This document shows, piece after piece, positions 21,566 to 33,630 of a DNA stretch of 60,000 nucleotides; within the stretch, counting starts at the first letter, position 1; each line of letters begins with the position of its first letter. The position numbers and the translations under genes are program-made. The stretch is taken from NCBI RefSeq assembly GCF_030272615.1, contig NC_081406.1, positions 183,957,770 to 184,017,769 on the forward strand, read 5' to 3'. The notes under the pieces are model-generated. The model saw only the letters and a list, made by a program, of their open reading frames with translations, made no database searches and was not told the origin of the DNA. This DNA is from Cryptomeria japonica (taxonomy: Eukaryota; Streptophyta; Pinopsida; Cupressales; Cupressaceae).

Positions 21566-22919
21566 TGTTGGAGATTTCTGGAGATAGTGTGCAAATGTGT
21601 GTTTGGATTGGTTGAGTGATGCGTTGTCATTGTTGTCAATATATTTCTGTGTGTTTCAGTGTTGTAGTCAGATTAAGTGAGTTGGTTTGGCCAATGTATT
21701 GCAGTTGAGTTGTTGCGTATTAAAGGGTTTTGAGATAAGTATCTCTAGTTGATCCAACTTAAGTTTTAGTTCTTTGTATGGAGATTTGATCGAGTTATGA
21801 GATCTAGTATTGCAGTTGGTTTTTTAGTTGTTTAGTGTTGATCAATATTCTGGATTTTACTCTGCATTGATTCACATTTCAATATCTTGGTTTGCAGATT
21901 TGGTAGAGTGTTTGGGACATTCTAGTGTGTCCTCAATTCAAATGGTTCGTGATTTGGAGGTCTGCAAATGAATCTTTCAGTTTGACAGTCATTGCAGGCA
22001 ATGTTCTTGAAGTTTAGTATAATGATGATGGAGATTCTAGTAAGTTGTTGGTGCAGTTGTTTCTGTAGTAATTCATGATGTTTTTGGATGTTTCTAGATC
22101 GTGTCCTATTTGTGTTGGTGGTCCACATTGATTGTTGTGTGCGTTATTAATATTTTTTGTTATTTTGGTGGTGTTCTTCATATTTTTGGCCAACATGATG
22201 ATTGTAGTATGTTGCGGATGTTCGAAGCATAATTATTGGAGGTGTTTCATGTTCAAGGTGTTGATTTGGGTCCATACTATGTCATAACCGATATTGTTTT
22301 GGTCTGCATATGTTATTGTAGTGTTTATGGTTATATTTTATAATTTGTGATGTGGTTTGAGCCGACCTTGAAAGAGAGGTTGATGATATGTATAAATTAA
22401 TGTAAGACCATGTTGCAGATGTATTTGCGGAAGTTTGTGTGTGCGAATAATGCTTTAATCTTTCGAAAGAAGTGAAGAAGCACGAAGAAGTGTGAAGAAG
22501 TGTGAAAGAGCAGTATATGTGCTTAACTGAAACTATAACCAGGCATTAGGAGATGTTATTTTCTCAGTTCATGATCTTCCGGATGTAATCCGAATATTGT
22601 TGTAAGACAGTGAGTCTTCCCTGGGTTGTAGCCCTTTGTTGTTTTTTAGCAATGAGGTCTAGGTAGTGTGCCTGAATGCATGTGCATTCCCCATTGTAAT
22701 ATTTAATATACTTCTAATAGGGTATCATCATATTGTGGGTAGGTTCCCATCATTATTTTTCCCTTGGCTGGGTTTTCCACATCAAAAATATTGGTGTTAT
22801 TGATGTGGTGTTGATTTATGCTTTCACTATTAATTATCAAATTTGAAATTGTGTTTAAGTAAAGATTTTGAGAAAACTGATTCACCCCCACCTCTCAGTT
22901 TTCTGCCTTGTTGCCAACA
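21566..22919 (+). repeat. Solo LTR
   Basis: About 1,354 bp from TGTTGGAGATTTC to GTTGCCAACA. It has the conserved 'ggttcccatca...ggctgggttttccacatc' segment (about 22740-22785) and a C-run with CCTCTCAGTTTTC near its end. No primer-binding site or coding region follows. Flanks (acacg / aaatg) do not form a target duplication, so a border may be off or the copy is old. Confidence 0.6.
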
Positions 22920-23115
22920 AAATGTGTGGGTCTTAGACAACAACATGACGAATTGGCATCCCATATGGACAACGTATGAGGTTTTGTACAAAAAGCTCAA
23001 AGTAATAGATATGTATTCCAAATAAAATAAAACAAGGCACATACATATTAGAAACTAGAAAATGACTATCGGAATGGAAGAGGATTAATAAAAGGAGAAA
23101 GGAAGATGGTCTTAC

Positions 23116-23253
23116 AACGAGTCCATGATTGAAGCCTCTAGTAATAAGCTCTTCACTAGTGAAACTTGCACACAAGAAAGAAAGGAAAAATATCAAAGCT
23201 ATGTTTATAGGTTTGCTATAGCCAGACACCCATTTTGGTGTTTCCACCTCCAT
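23116..23253 (-). CDS. Candidate lone first exon, signal-anchor-like, unidentified
   Basis: Minus strand. ATG at 23253 opens a 46-codon frame, MEVETPKWVSGYSKP, then a hydrophobic stretch IALIFFLSFLCA, then SEELITRGFNHGL. It ends exactly at a GTAAGA splice-donor-like sequence (23115-23110). A TATATAT box lies about 275 bp upstream with A/T- and CT-rich leader sequence between. A short secretory or membrane-anchor first exon is plausible. No downstream exon is found: the solo LTR begins about 200 bp into the supposed intron. I do not recognise the protein. The frame stays open upstream to 23388, so the start is uncertain. Confidence 0.22.
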
Positions 23254-23527
23254 GGAGAGCCAAGATAGATTGATAGATAAACTGATAATGTAATAGAAAA
23301 CAAAGAAGAAGAAATAAGAACTCCCCTTCCACACCCAAAACCAAGAGATCATTGAGTGAAGAAGATGAAGCACCCAAATCCTCCTCAAACCCTAAAAGAG
23401 ATAAGAATGTTGGAAAATATCACTAGAAAGCTTCAATGGCATGAGTAGAAAGCATTGAGAATGATCTTGAAGCTAGAGAAGCTCAAAATGAGTTGCTAGA
23501 GAGCTCAAATGAAGTCAAAGAAGGAAA

Positions 23528-23535
23528 ATATATAA
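23528..23535 (-). promoter_or_regulatory. TATA-like box upstream of the candidate exon
   Basis: Minus-strand tatatatt at a distance that would put transcription start near 23500. Inference only. Confidence 0.2.
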
Positions 23536-23959
23536 GCAAGGAGTGAAATCAACACCAGTGGTCACTGAAGGGGGCATTGCGAGCTCTACTAGTCACAAGT
23601 GTAATGCTCAAATGGCCACTTGTAAATTGTGAATTTACAGGAGGCTAGTGCGATGCGCATACATCTCCACGACGTTGGTGTCCATGAGTCATACAATCAA
23701 TGAGGTTGGAGAAAATGCCAAAATAGTGTGTGATAGGGCAAACTATGCAGACAAAAGGACAAAGAGGCAAAGAAGGTCATCATTCCGCATAAAGTGAAGG
23801 CACTTATGCAACATATAATCGCATGGGATGCAATTTACAACACTAGAATATAAAATAAATTTAATATAACATCATCAAATTTTGAATACGAACAATTCTA
23901 AAACTAATACTCATTATCAACTTTTTAATTATTACACTTAATTCAACTTATTTATCTAA

Positions 23960-24795
23960 TTACATTTATTTAAATAATCTATACATATACAAAGACATAC
24001 ATAAACTTCCAATTTGGAATCTTTATTGTCCCATAGAAATTGCTTGAAATGTGGACCCATATGTTCATAGTGTACTGGAAGACACACATAACATTGAAAA
24101 GACTTACCAAAACAAAAATAACTAATGAATAACATTTGAACTATAATATAGCATTTTGCTATAAACAAAATAAGAATATAGTTGACCTTTGATAATGATG
24201 TGATTAAAAATAAAAGGTCTTCCACAAATGACACGCATTCCATGATAAGCACAACTAAAAAATATGCAAGTAAATACAGGAGACCATTGTTTTGTCATCT
24301 ACTACATTTCTGAATGCCCACATCTTTAGGCTATTCCTTAAAATCATAATCCCAAGAATAACTATAATTAAGAGAACCATTAAAACATTTTTTTCATAAA
24401 GATCCATGCTTACATATGAAATGATTATGGTTGGATATATTGAAAATATTATCATGGAAAACTTTAGAGATAATAATTAATATATGTTCCTAAAATTTGT
24501 GTTTATGACAATGTAGAACAATCTCACATGACATGATTTTGTTCATGCGCATGAATAATATAAACTATATAATTAAACAAAATGAATAAAAATTAAAGAT
24601 TCTTGTCTTCACTCTATACAATGAATACCTTGCATTATGTGAAATCTACATTATTTTAATGAAATTATTAATGTACAATTTGAAGCTAAGATATTCTCAT
24701 TACCTAATCAATGTTTTGCATATGACACATAATGTTCCCTGTTGCCACGGACAAGATAATTATAGAGTTGATTAAATCTAAGGTTTCTATAAACA
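23960..24795. repeat. Dispersed repeat, copy 2 (sister at 2620-3345)
   Basis: Aligns with 2620-3345 in the same orientation ('ttgacctttgataatgatgtg', 'cccacatctttaggctattc', 'gcttacatatgaaatgatta', 'atctcacatgaca', 'gacaagataat'). It keeps the minus-strand LRNSLKMWAFRN...DDK frame near 24290-24340. It has about 100 bp near 24630-24730 absent from copy 1. Confidence 0.55.
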
Positions 24796-26869
24796 AATTC
24801 ATTATTATTCTTAATTAATTAAACAATAATGAAAAGGGGTACTTGTCCAATCCTTTTTTAATTTATTTAGAAAAGATAATCAAGGACTGGGTGGGTTTGA
24901 ATTTTAGTTATGGTTTTTGAAATTGTTTTTTAAATATCATTTGATTTTAATATTAAAAAATAAATATTGGCCATTGAAGATAGATTAATTATAAAAATAT
25001 TCATCTGATTTTTTCTATTACTATTAACTATTTGACAATTACATTATAAAATGTCTTCAAGTTTATTGAGAAATGTCCCAATCTGTATTTTGGATGTTGG
25101 AAAATAGTTGGCAATATGAATATTTTATACAATTTCTAAAGCCCATGATGGGGCATACCTTAAGAATATCACTTTCTTCCCCCCCTACAATGACAGATGA
25201 CTTTTTGACTCTTTGCATGATGATTGGCTAGTCTAATTTAGATATTGCAGGGAAAATGTTTGTTATGTGATTCGTGCAAAAGAAAACTTCAATTGTCCTC
25301 AAAGCTTTTGTTTGTTAGTGAGCATTAGTTAGACAACATTATTATACTCTATGTGATGAATACATCAAATCTAGAGTGACAACTTTTACTCATAAATGCA
25401 ATATGTGTTGGACTCCAAAAAAAAGTGGGTTGTGATTGTTTTGTATGCATGACTTTAATTATTTGGAAGAGAGAGCATCATATGTGAATAGTAATAGGTT
25501 TTCTTTTCAAATTATATAATAGAAAAAGATGGTGGAAAAAGTTAAATTCATAAGAGAGAATTCTCAAATCATATAATTACAACTATTAAATAATTTGTAT
25601 GAGATTAGAAATAATGTTTATTATAATATGAGGAAAATAATAATAAGATGGCAAGCAACAACGTATAAGTGATTTATTGAGTTAGACAATATTATCAAAT
25701 ATTAATAAAGTTATTTAAAATATTAAATAATTATATTAATTACATAGTATTATAGAAGATGGAGGATTATCATTAGATTTTGGTCTTGTGTAAATATTTG
25801 GGGTGCAATATAATGAATAGGTTTTAATTAAAGTTAATAAAAACATTCTTTTGAAAATAGTATGGAACCGAGTCTCATTTATAGATTCTACAAAGAAAAT
25901 GAATAAGTATAACCTCAAATATTGTCATTATCAGGTGTGAAGTATTATTGAACATGATACTTAGTAGGAGGAATCTTGAACTAGGATCTAGATCACTTGC
26001 AAGGGCCTTGCATACAAGAATAAACCACAAAACATCTGTCAAGAGGCACTCTACTGATAGTGGATGGGACATTAGCCCAAATAATGATTTTCTACTATAT
26101 ATTGAACTAGTCAACATGAGATCTATAATAACACTACCTTAGAATTATGTGGTAAATAAAAATTACTTACAAAATTTAATTTTATATTAAAGATAGCTCG
26201 AAATAACAAAATACAACATCAAGAGTTATGTTAGCATATATCTAACATGGAGATATAAGTATCATAACTATGAAGAACTAGACCACTTAGGGTCATTGAC
26301 TACCTATAGTTAAACAATTCTAGACAATAAACTAGAGATTTATACAATATCAAAACAAGGACCTCTGCAAATATACATGCTTAACAATTAAAGATCCATG
26401 GATAGTACAAAATTACTCTATAAATAGGTGTGTTCCATATATGAAAAACATGAGCTCTTCATTTGCAACTAATATTTAACACTTTCACTATATTGGTTTA
26501 GGTTACCCCAACCAAGGGGGGCTTAATATTAGACATCTCATGGTTGGATCTTACTACGTCTACCCCCATGTTGTTTGTTTCATTGATGTGCATCTTACTT
26601 TGCTCTTTTTCTTTTTCTTCATTTTTTCTTCACCATTGGGTCCATCCTCATTATTATACTTCTTTAGGAACTGCAAAAACCCCTACAAATATTGTTCTCC
26701 TCTTTGTTGAATGCCCAAGTTTGGCCATAAAGAACTTATGAAGTATGAATAGTAACTATTATATTTTCAAGTAGCTTTACAAATTCATTCCTTGAAATTT
26801 CCATTGTAACAGTTACCTACACAACAATGTTATAAATAGCGAGTCTCTTAGAAGTCTCAATAAGTTCCC
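24796..26869. other. AT-rich, no supported gene
   Basis: No coding frame with domain character. A TATA-like 'ctctataaatagg' (about 26413-26425) precedes a short Ser/Phe-rich frame near 26568-26738, too short and low in complexity to call. Part of the right end may be the 3' untranslated region of the L1 element that lies on the minus strand. Confidence 0.4.
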
Positions 26870-26892
26870 CCCTAACTCCTTGAAACATATCT

Positions 26893-27240
26893 TCATTCCT
26901 TAAAATCCAAGTTTTCCAAAGTATTCCAATTAAAAAAATAAGACAAAAAGTTGTATTCTTTATTTAATCTATTTACATGACCAAAAATAATTTTAGTCCA
27001 AATAATGTTACCTTTCCATACTTTAAGATCAAAGGAAAAAATGATCAATATTTCTTTTGCAAAGAAATATTTAAAAAACATATGACTAGTTTTTTCTAAC
27101 CATCTACATATGTTACACAGATCAATGCTAGTGTGATTGACTTTATAAGGTAACTTTTGTAATATTAGTATTTTATAAGGTAGCTTTTGTAATATTAGTA
27201 GCCATTTCAAACAAGACTTCTTTGGTTTAGAAACATTAAT
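26893..27240 (-). pseudogene. L1 zf-RVT region (3' end of ORF2)
   Basis: Minus strand frame: CNICRWLEKTSHMFFKYFF, then KVWKGNIIW. This is the C-x2-C...H pattern of the zinc-binding reverse transcriptase tail of plant L1 elements. A 29-31-bp tandem duplication ('ttataaggtaacttttgta' and next copy) lies at about 27144-27204. Confidence 0.65.
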
Positions 27241-28329
27241 TGAGTGATCTGATTAAGGATCTATGACTGATTGCATAAAAATGCTAACATTACAATACTT
27301 AACAAATTGAAATTAGCATGTACATAATTGTTTAATTACAAATAAATTGAAGTGATGAAATAGAAAAACTAGAGAGGAAAAGAAAGGAGACACAAACAAC
27401 AGGATTTGATTACGGAGTTCACCACAAGGTGACTACGTCTCCGAGTCTGCCCAATTGGGTGAGACCGATCCAATTATGCTCCAAAAAAGAGTTTACAGAG
27501 AGTTACAAAGTCTCGTCATGTCTCCTTGGATGATAATGAATTACAAAAGTCCTTCTCCAACAAGTACAACAAGCTTGAATTTGAGCTCCCAATGCACAAA
27601 GATGAACAATTCACTATCACAAGCTAACTCTCCAAATTGCTTAGCTTTCCAAAAATTCTCTCTTCAAACTCTCACCAAATTTCCTCTCCTTCAAAATTAC
27701 AACATACCCCCTTTTATACAATTTACATGTTAAAATGGGGTTAAACAATAATATTTTACAATATCCCCATATCTCCTAATTACATCCATAAATCTCCAAA
27801 AATAAACCTGCCCCTTTAAAAACAACGACCCTTATAATTTCGGGCTTACAATAAAAAAATATATCCCCCCCTAAATCCCAAGCCTTACATTATTAGTAGG
27901 GGCTACATATTCTTTTTGGCTTATTTAACAAGCATTGCATTTTTTTAGCCTTTTTGAGTTTTACATTGTTTAAATATGAACTAGGCCTATACTAATCATG
28001 AAATAATCACAACTGATTAGTTTGGAGACAAGTGCAGGAGATAGGCAGTTAGGGGTTTCACCCCCTACGATCCCCTTTATGTGGATTGCTACTTGTTATA
28101 TAGAACATGCCTCTAAAATAAGGCAACAGAGATCTCGTAGTATAATGCTGGACATTGAAAATAGGAGGTGAGAGAGGTTAGGGGTTCAAATCCCGTAACA
28201 AACATATTAACCAACCAAATCTTGATTTACTTCTATGAGATGCCACATGGAATTTGAAACTAGTTTGAGCATATCTGCCTGGATCAGTACCTATTAAAAA
28301 TATCCTGCCACTACTTATTAGTCAAGGAA
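27241..28329. repeat. Unresolved insertion in the L1 (LTR-like, with tRNA-like promoter)
   Basis: L1 coding stops at about 27240 and resumes near 28330. The insert contains 'ggagttcaccacaaggtgac' followed by 'gtctccgagtctgccc', similar in layout to 59250-59285 in the LTR at the right edge. It also has CT/A-rich sequence with C-runs and a tRNA-like box pair near its end. Borders and target duplication not found; may be more than one insertion. Confidence 0.4.
28138..28193 (+). repeat. tRNA-like A and B boxes (possible SINE)
   Basis: TAGTATAATGCTGG (28138-28151) resembles a pol III A box and GGTTCAAATCC (28183-28193) is a close match to the B box GGTTCGANTCC. The spacing of about 31 bases fits a tRNA-derived promoter. 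No cloverleaf could be drawn, so a SINE head is more likely than a tRNA gene. Confidence 0.3.
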
Positions 28330-30969
28330 AGTTTCCAAATTTGGTTAAGGTAAATAGTTAAAGAATCATCATTTTATAATGTTTTATAAACTATTCTAAC
28401 ATTAAGTTTTTGGATATTAGAACCATTAGCCCATAGATAATTTTTTAAAAACTCATTATCCTTAATACATTTTTTAGGTAAGTGGAGAGTGTTTCATGCA
28501 TTCTTAAGAATCGAATATGTTTGCCATTTTGAGGGAAGAATGTTAAACTCCATACTTAAGGAAGTTCAATACTTGATGCACCTCCCTAAGAATATCATCA
28601 AAATAGATTATAACTTTTGAGGCCCAAATTTTGGGAGAGAACCCTTGAAGTAGGGAAATAAGTTTGTTATCATGGAGAAGATTCTACCGAATGGATCTTT
28701 CAAAATGAATCAGATTAATGCTAGTTAGAATGTCCTTTATGATGATATTGGCCTCGATAATTTTCTAAGCCTTCCATATACTCTTAAAGACGATGGATAT
28801 TGTATGGGTCATGGGGAAATTGCTTACTAATAGATCACAAAAAGGAAGCAACCTCTAGGACTTTGCATTTTTGGGGACAACTAGTCTAATATTTTTCTTA
28901 TTAGAATTTTCTGGGGTTCATCCCCATCCAAGGCTTTGAAAATCCATTTGATAGCTAGGGACACTCCTTGGATTTTTAGATATTTTAAGTCGAAGCCTCC
29001 CAATATTTTATCAAGGCAAGATCAATCTCACTTTATTAAATAAAATTTCCTAATCTTCTTTTGGATGTCATTTACTTGGTAACTATTAAATAACCATACA
29101 AAGGAGTAGTATAAGCTATAATAAGATAAGAGTTTTTGACACACCTATAACCTCTAGCCAGAGATAGTAAATTCTTACTCCATTTATCTAGTCTACAGTC
29201 AATTTTCTCTTTAATCCAGATCCACATGCATTTTAAGAGTGAGCTGATGGCAAAGGGTATTTAAGGTATCTTTCTTATTTATTTCCCCATTGAAACTTGT
29301 ACTTTGTAAACCATTGGGGGGATTATTCCATCCTAACATAAAAAATTAGCAATGGATAATTTAACACCATGAGCCTTATAGAACAAATTGAGTTTATCCA
29401 TGAGTGAATCCATATTATCCTCTAATAGGTCAATAAAGAGATTTGTATCATCAGTGAATTGAATGCTAATAAGATCCTAAATATTTGGGAGATAGATGCC
29501 TTTTACCCTAGGAGATATTGAAGATTCCCTAAGGAGATAGTATAGAGAATTTGATGCTAGAACAAATAACTTGTCGGGGAAAGCAGGAAACCTTGCCTAA
29601 CAGATATTTCAAGGTTGAAATATTCTAAGAGAGAATGATTAATATCAATTTGTGCCACTACATATTTCAAAAGAGTTTTTACAAAATGACAAAACTTAGT
29701 TGGGAACCCAAAAAATTCTATAGCCATAAGAAAATAAGACCATTCCACCCTATCATATGCTTTCTCGAAGTCTAACAGGAACATAGCTACATTTTGGTTA
29801 GACAACCTAGCCTATTTCATGGAATCCCATCTTTTGAGGTGATGTTCTAAAATATATCTTCCTTTAATGAACCCATTTTTGGTATTTCTTGTAAATATGG
29901 GAAGGATGTCAACAAGTCTTAATGCAAGAATTTTTGTAAAGATCTTGTAGGAAACATTTAACAATGTGATGGGGCTCCATTTCTTAATGAGTATCTTATC
30001 ACCTTCTTTAGGAAGGAGCCTTATCACTCCTTTGTTAATCTAGGGTACTAAAGAGCCCTTATCAATAGCCTCCTTATATACTTGCATCAGATCCTCATAA
30101 ATAAATTCACTATTATGGTTATATAACTCAATTGGTAAGCCATCAACACCCGATGATTTATCATTATTTAGTATATTGATGGCCTGCTTAATCTCTTCCA
30201 TAGTAATGTACTTGCCTCGATGTTTACTATCTTAAGTGGATATCTTTTTAGGAATTAGTTATTTTCATAGGTCCCTAGCCTCATGACAGCTAATGTTATT
30301 ACCTTTTGACATAAATAAGTTATTATAAAAAGTTGGGAAAAGGCTCTTAATTCCATTTTGTCTTGAACCATCTTATCATCTTCCTAGACTTTATCAATTT
30401 TCTCCTTGAATTTGTATTTTTTAGGAATCTAAAAAATAATTTTGAGCCATTATCTCCATTTTTTAGCTAGTTCAACTTGGTTTTAACTTTAAGACCCTAG
30501 TTTTTCCTAGCTTGCAACCTTCTCCATAAATTTTTGATCTTGATTAGGCCCTTGCTTAACATCAAATTGTTTGGTTCATTTTGTAGTCTTAGTTATGTAT
30601 TAAGTAATTGATCATTCAAATTATCTTCTATTTTCATGTTGTCCATAACTCTTTTTTCTCCATTTGTTTGATGTAACTATTTCCATCCATTGACATTTAT
30701 ATTCCATCTCTCAATTGCATACTTATCCTTAGACATGCATTTATTAATATGCCTAGTAATAATGGTAGTTAATTGCAATCCTCATCTTGCAAAATAAATA
30801 TTTAGTATAAAGTTATTATTTCTAATATGAACATCATCCTCATTATAATTTCTCAAGAGAAGGTTGGTTTGAATAGGATAGTGGTTAGTGCTTGGGTGTA
30901 TAGGTACACCTTAACTCCACAGTCATCCTCAAATTTGTCAAAGTTGAAGTGGTCTTTATTATTGGAGAT
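28330..30969 (-). pseudogene. L1 ORF2 reverse transcriptase, broken
   Basis: Minus strand. From the 5' side: ALTTILFKPTF (end of the endonuclease part, ~30860), EEIKQAINILNNDKSSGVDGLP (30130-30200), SPITLLNVSYKIFTKILALRL (29900-29980), FLLDFEKAYDRVEW (29745-29785), RQGFLLSP (~29570) and FTDDTNLF (29435-29458), the F-x-D-D catalytic motif of L1 RT with both Asp kept. The frame is broken by a stop at 29809-29811, at least one more near 30040, and many shifts after 29400. Copies RNA into DNA at the nicked target when intact; this copy cannot. Confidence 0.85.
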
Positions 30970-32172
30970 TGTTGGATTTTGTTGATAGCATGAGCTTGTA
31001 TGGTTGTCATTAATGTCAACTTGGTTATCTGAATGGATTTTGGTCCAAATATGCTTTGTCATACCTTGGTTATCTAGATGGATGTTGGTTCAGATATTCT
31101 TTTGGTTTTGGTTGTGTCATTATGTATTCAGGATGGTCTGGAATTCTTTTGGTGCCCTTTGGATATGTTGCAAATTGTATTGTAGTTTAATGGATCATAT
31201 TCTTTTGTTCCGGATATGTGTTGGAAGATGCATTGAGATGTTAATTTGGGTCTCACTTTGGCATGTGGAAATTTGCATGGAGTATTTACATTAGAAGTGG
31301 CTATGTGGTCGACTGGTTCATTATACCTAGATGTTATGCTTTATAATTCCCTTTGGAGTATGTGTTTGATTGTCTGTGGATTTTTGGATCAATTGTGCAA
31401 GGATGTATTGTGATTTTTTTGGTTCCCTTTTTCTCCTGGATTGGACCGATCTTTTAGGTCTAGGTGGCTTATTCTGTGTAATATTGCTTATTTTGTTTTG
31501 GCTGACCCTTAATTAGGTTTTTAGTGTTGTATCTCATATTTAAGATGTGTGGATGAATGAATTGTGTATGGATGAGAAATGAATTGTGTGAGAAGTGTAT
31601 GCAAATGATTTGCAAGTAGATTTGAGTTTGTGCTAATGTGAAAGTCATATTGAATAGAGATTTGAAGGTGATATATTTTGCAAGACAGTGTGTTGTGACA
31701 ATGAAGAATATTAGAGATGTTTTCCATGATGTTGTTCACTTGATTTAGTTCTTCAAGGATAATTTCATGATTAGGATAATCCTTATCAATTTCAATTCAG
31801 TTATTTCATTCGTTGTTGATTGACAGTGATTCCTTTGACATCAGTGTGTATCTTGTCTTGAAGAAGTGTTCTTTAGTTATGCAAGTCCTCTTTGTATCTT
31901 GCCTAATGGTGTGCACCTTATTTCTGCAAGTCCTTTAGGTGTTGGTTCTCCTTGGCTTTATGCCTAAAATATTGTAAACTTTGTTATTCATGTTGTCAGT
32001 TATATTCTCATTGTGGTTTTTTCTCGTTTGGGTTTTCCACGTAAATATGGTGTTCTTGTTTGATATTTATGTATTGATGGTTAATGTGTTATTGCTAAGT
32101 AAGTTTATTAATAAGTATTTTTGAAGTTTTAGACTAATTCACCCCCATCTTAGTCCTGCTAGGTGTTCAAAA
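30970..32172 (+). repeat. 5' LTR of the 30970 copia element
   Basis: 1,203 bp, TGTTGGATTTTGTTGATAG at the start, ends GGTGTTCAAAA. Matches 36500-37680 throughout, with scattered substitutions. Confidence 0.88.
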
Positions 32173-32173
32173 A

Positions 32174-32186
32174 TTGGTATAAGAGA
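32174..32186 (+). other. Primer-binding site
   Basis: TTGGTATAAGAGA directly after the LTR; initiator-Met tRNA type with mismatches. Confidence 0.7.
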
Positions 32187-32231
32187 AAGGTTCCTCTTTC
32201 GAAAGATTAACCACTTGAGGTAGATCTAGAA

Positions 32232-33038
32232 ATGGTGCATGATCTTCATGTTAAATCACCAATGTTTGATGAAACAAACTTTAATTATTGAAAGGAAATA
32301 ATGGAGTCTTACTTGTAAGAATTGCATAATGGAATTTGGGAGATTATTTAGATAGGTTATCAATGCCTTCCTAATGGGCCATCAACTTTGGATGAAATTA
32401 AGGCTTAGGAGACAAATGCAAAGGCTATAACAATTCTTATCTAATTTCTTAGTGATGAAGTATTTGGAAAGGTTAAAAAAATGAAGGAACCTAAGGGAAT
32501 TTGGAACAAGTTGTGTTATGCATATGAAGGAGATCTGAAGACTCAACAAGCAAGACTTTTGAACTTGAAGCAAAAATTTGAAGGTTTCAAAATGGTTGAT
32601 GATGAAAGTGTTGAGAGCTACATACATAGAGTGAATGATGAATTAGAAGCTATTTGAGATATTAGTGGAGTGATATAAGAAAGTGATGTCATCAATAAGA
32701 TCTTGTTTACTTTGAAAAAACCCTACAAACCAAAGAAGTGTGCTATTGAATAATGTCATGATTTGAACAACTACACAATTTATCAGCTTATCGAAACATT
32801 GTCTACCTATGAAATTGGAGAGATGGAAGATATAAAATCCTATCAAAGAGATGTTGCATTTAATGTTTCAAGGATATCAGGACATGAACCAAAAACAAGT
32901 GAGAACCTAGATGAGATTGAAGAAAAATTTGTAAAAAGACTGAAGAGAGGAACTAGAAAGTACAAAGCTGATTTTCCCTTGAAATTATTTAATTTTGGAA
33001 GAATTGGTCATTATGCTTCTAAATGTCTATACAAATAA
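32232..33038 (+). pseudogene. Copia gag, multiple stops
   Basis: ATG 32232. In-frame stops include one at 32289 where Trp is expected (NYW). Recognisable parts: SDEVFGKVKKMKEPKGIWNKL, YEGDLKTQQARLL, then a clean frame from 32763 (LNNYTIYQLIETL, DLDEIEEKF-like). The zinc knuckle has lost its first two Cys (LFNFGRIGHYASKC), so RNA binding would be impaired. Confidence 0.78.
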
Positions 33039-33269
33039 GATTATAGAAGATATAATGATGATGAAAATAAAAGTAGATATAGAAGAATGATTTTAAGAAA
33101 AGAACGAATAATAGAAATAAAAGAATTTTTTTTTTCTCTATGGAAGCACATTCATATGAAGAAGAAGATGCTGAAGACTTGAATGAAGAATATTTATTTT
33201 TGGCTATAGAGGAGAAGTATCAATAAATATCTAGAAGAATGAAAGAGAAGACTACACTAAATACAAAAG

Positions 33270-33630
33270 TTTAATGAAGATCATGGATCATTGATTTCAG
33301 ATGCTCAAATCACATGACTGGAGACAAAGACAAGTTTATCACATTGAAGAAGTATGAAGTTGGATTAGTGAAATTTGTAGGAGAGGAAGTTGATTGATGA
33401 TAAGCATAAAAATTATGGTGTATATTATGTAGAAGATTTGAGACATAGTCTATTGAGTGTTAGTTAGATGAGCAATAGAGGTTATGAAGTAGTGTTCATG
33501 GAAACTGGATGTATGATTAGAAAAGGTAGAACAAGAAAGTTGGTAGCAGAAGGAATCGGGAAAAGAGGAAATGTTTATTACATAAAGGATAGAAGGCAAA
33601 GAAAATATTATCTAAGTTAGAGTAATTAAT
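33270..33630 (+). pseudogene. Copia protease, broken
   Basis: WIIDFRCSNHMTGD near 33280-33320: the catalytic Asp is kept but the D-S-G triplet is D-F-R. Followed by KYEVGLVKF and stops, then LLSV-type sequence, in two frames. Confidence 0.7.

Noticed and set aside
26544-26741. Short Ser/Phe-rich frame after a TATA-like sequence, possible small secreted protein
   Set aside because: Low-complexity hydrophobic composition, no ATG at the first codon, and position opposite the probable 3' end of the L1 element; no homologue known to me.
28138-28193. A functional tRNA gene
   Set aside because: Only the promoter boxes fit; no acceptor stem or anticodon arm could be drawn.
29557-30027. Group II intron or host telomerase-type reverse transcriptase
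   Set aside because: Motifs (SSGVDGLP, FLLDFEKAYDRVEW, FTDDT) and flanking endonuclease and zf-RVT pieces are those of an L1 element.
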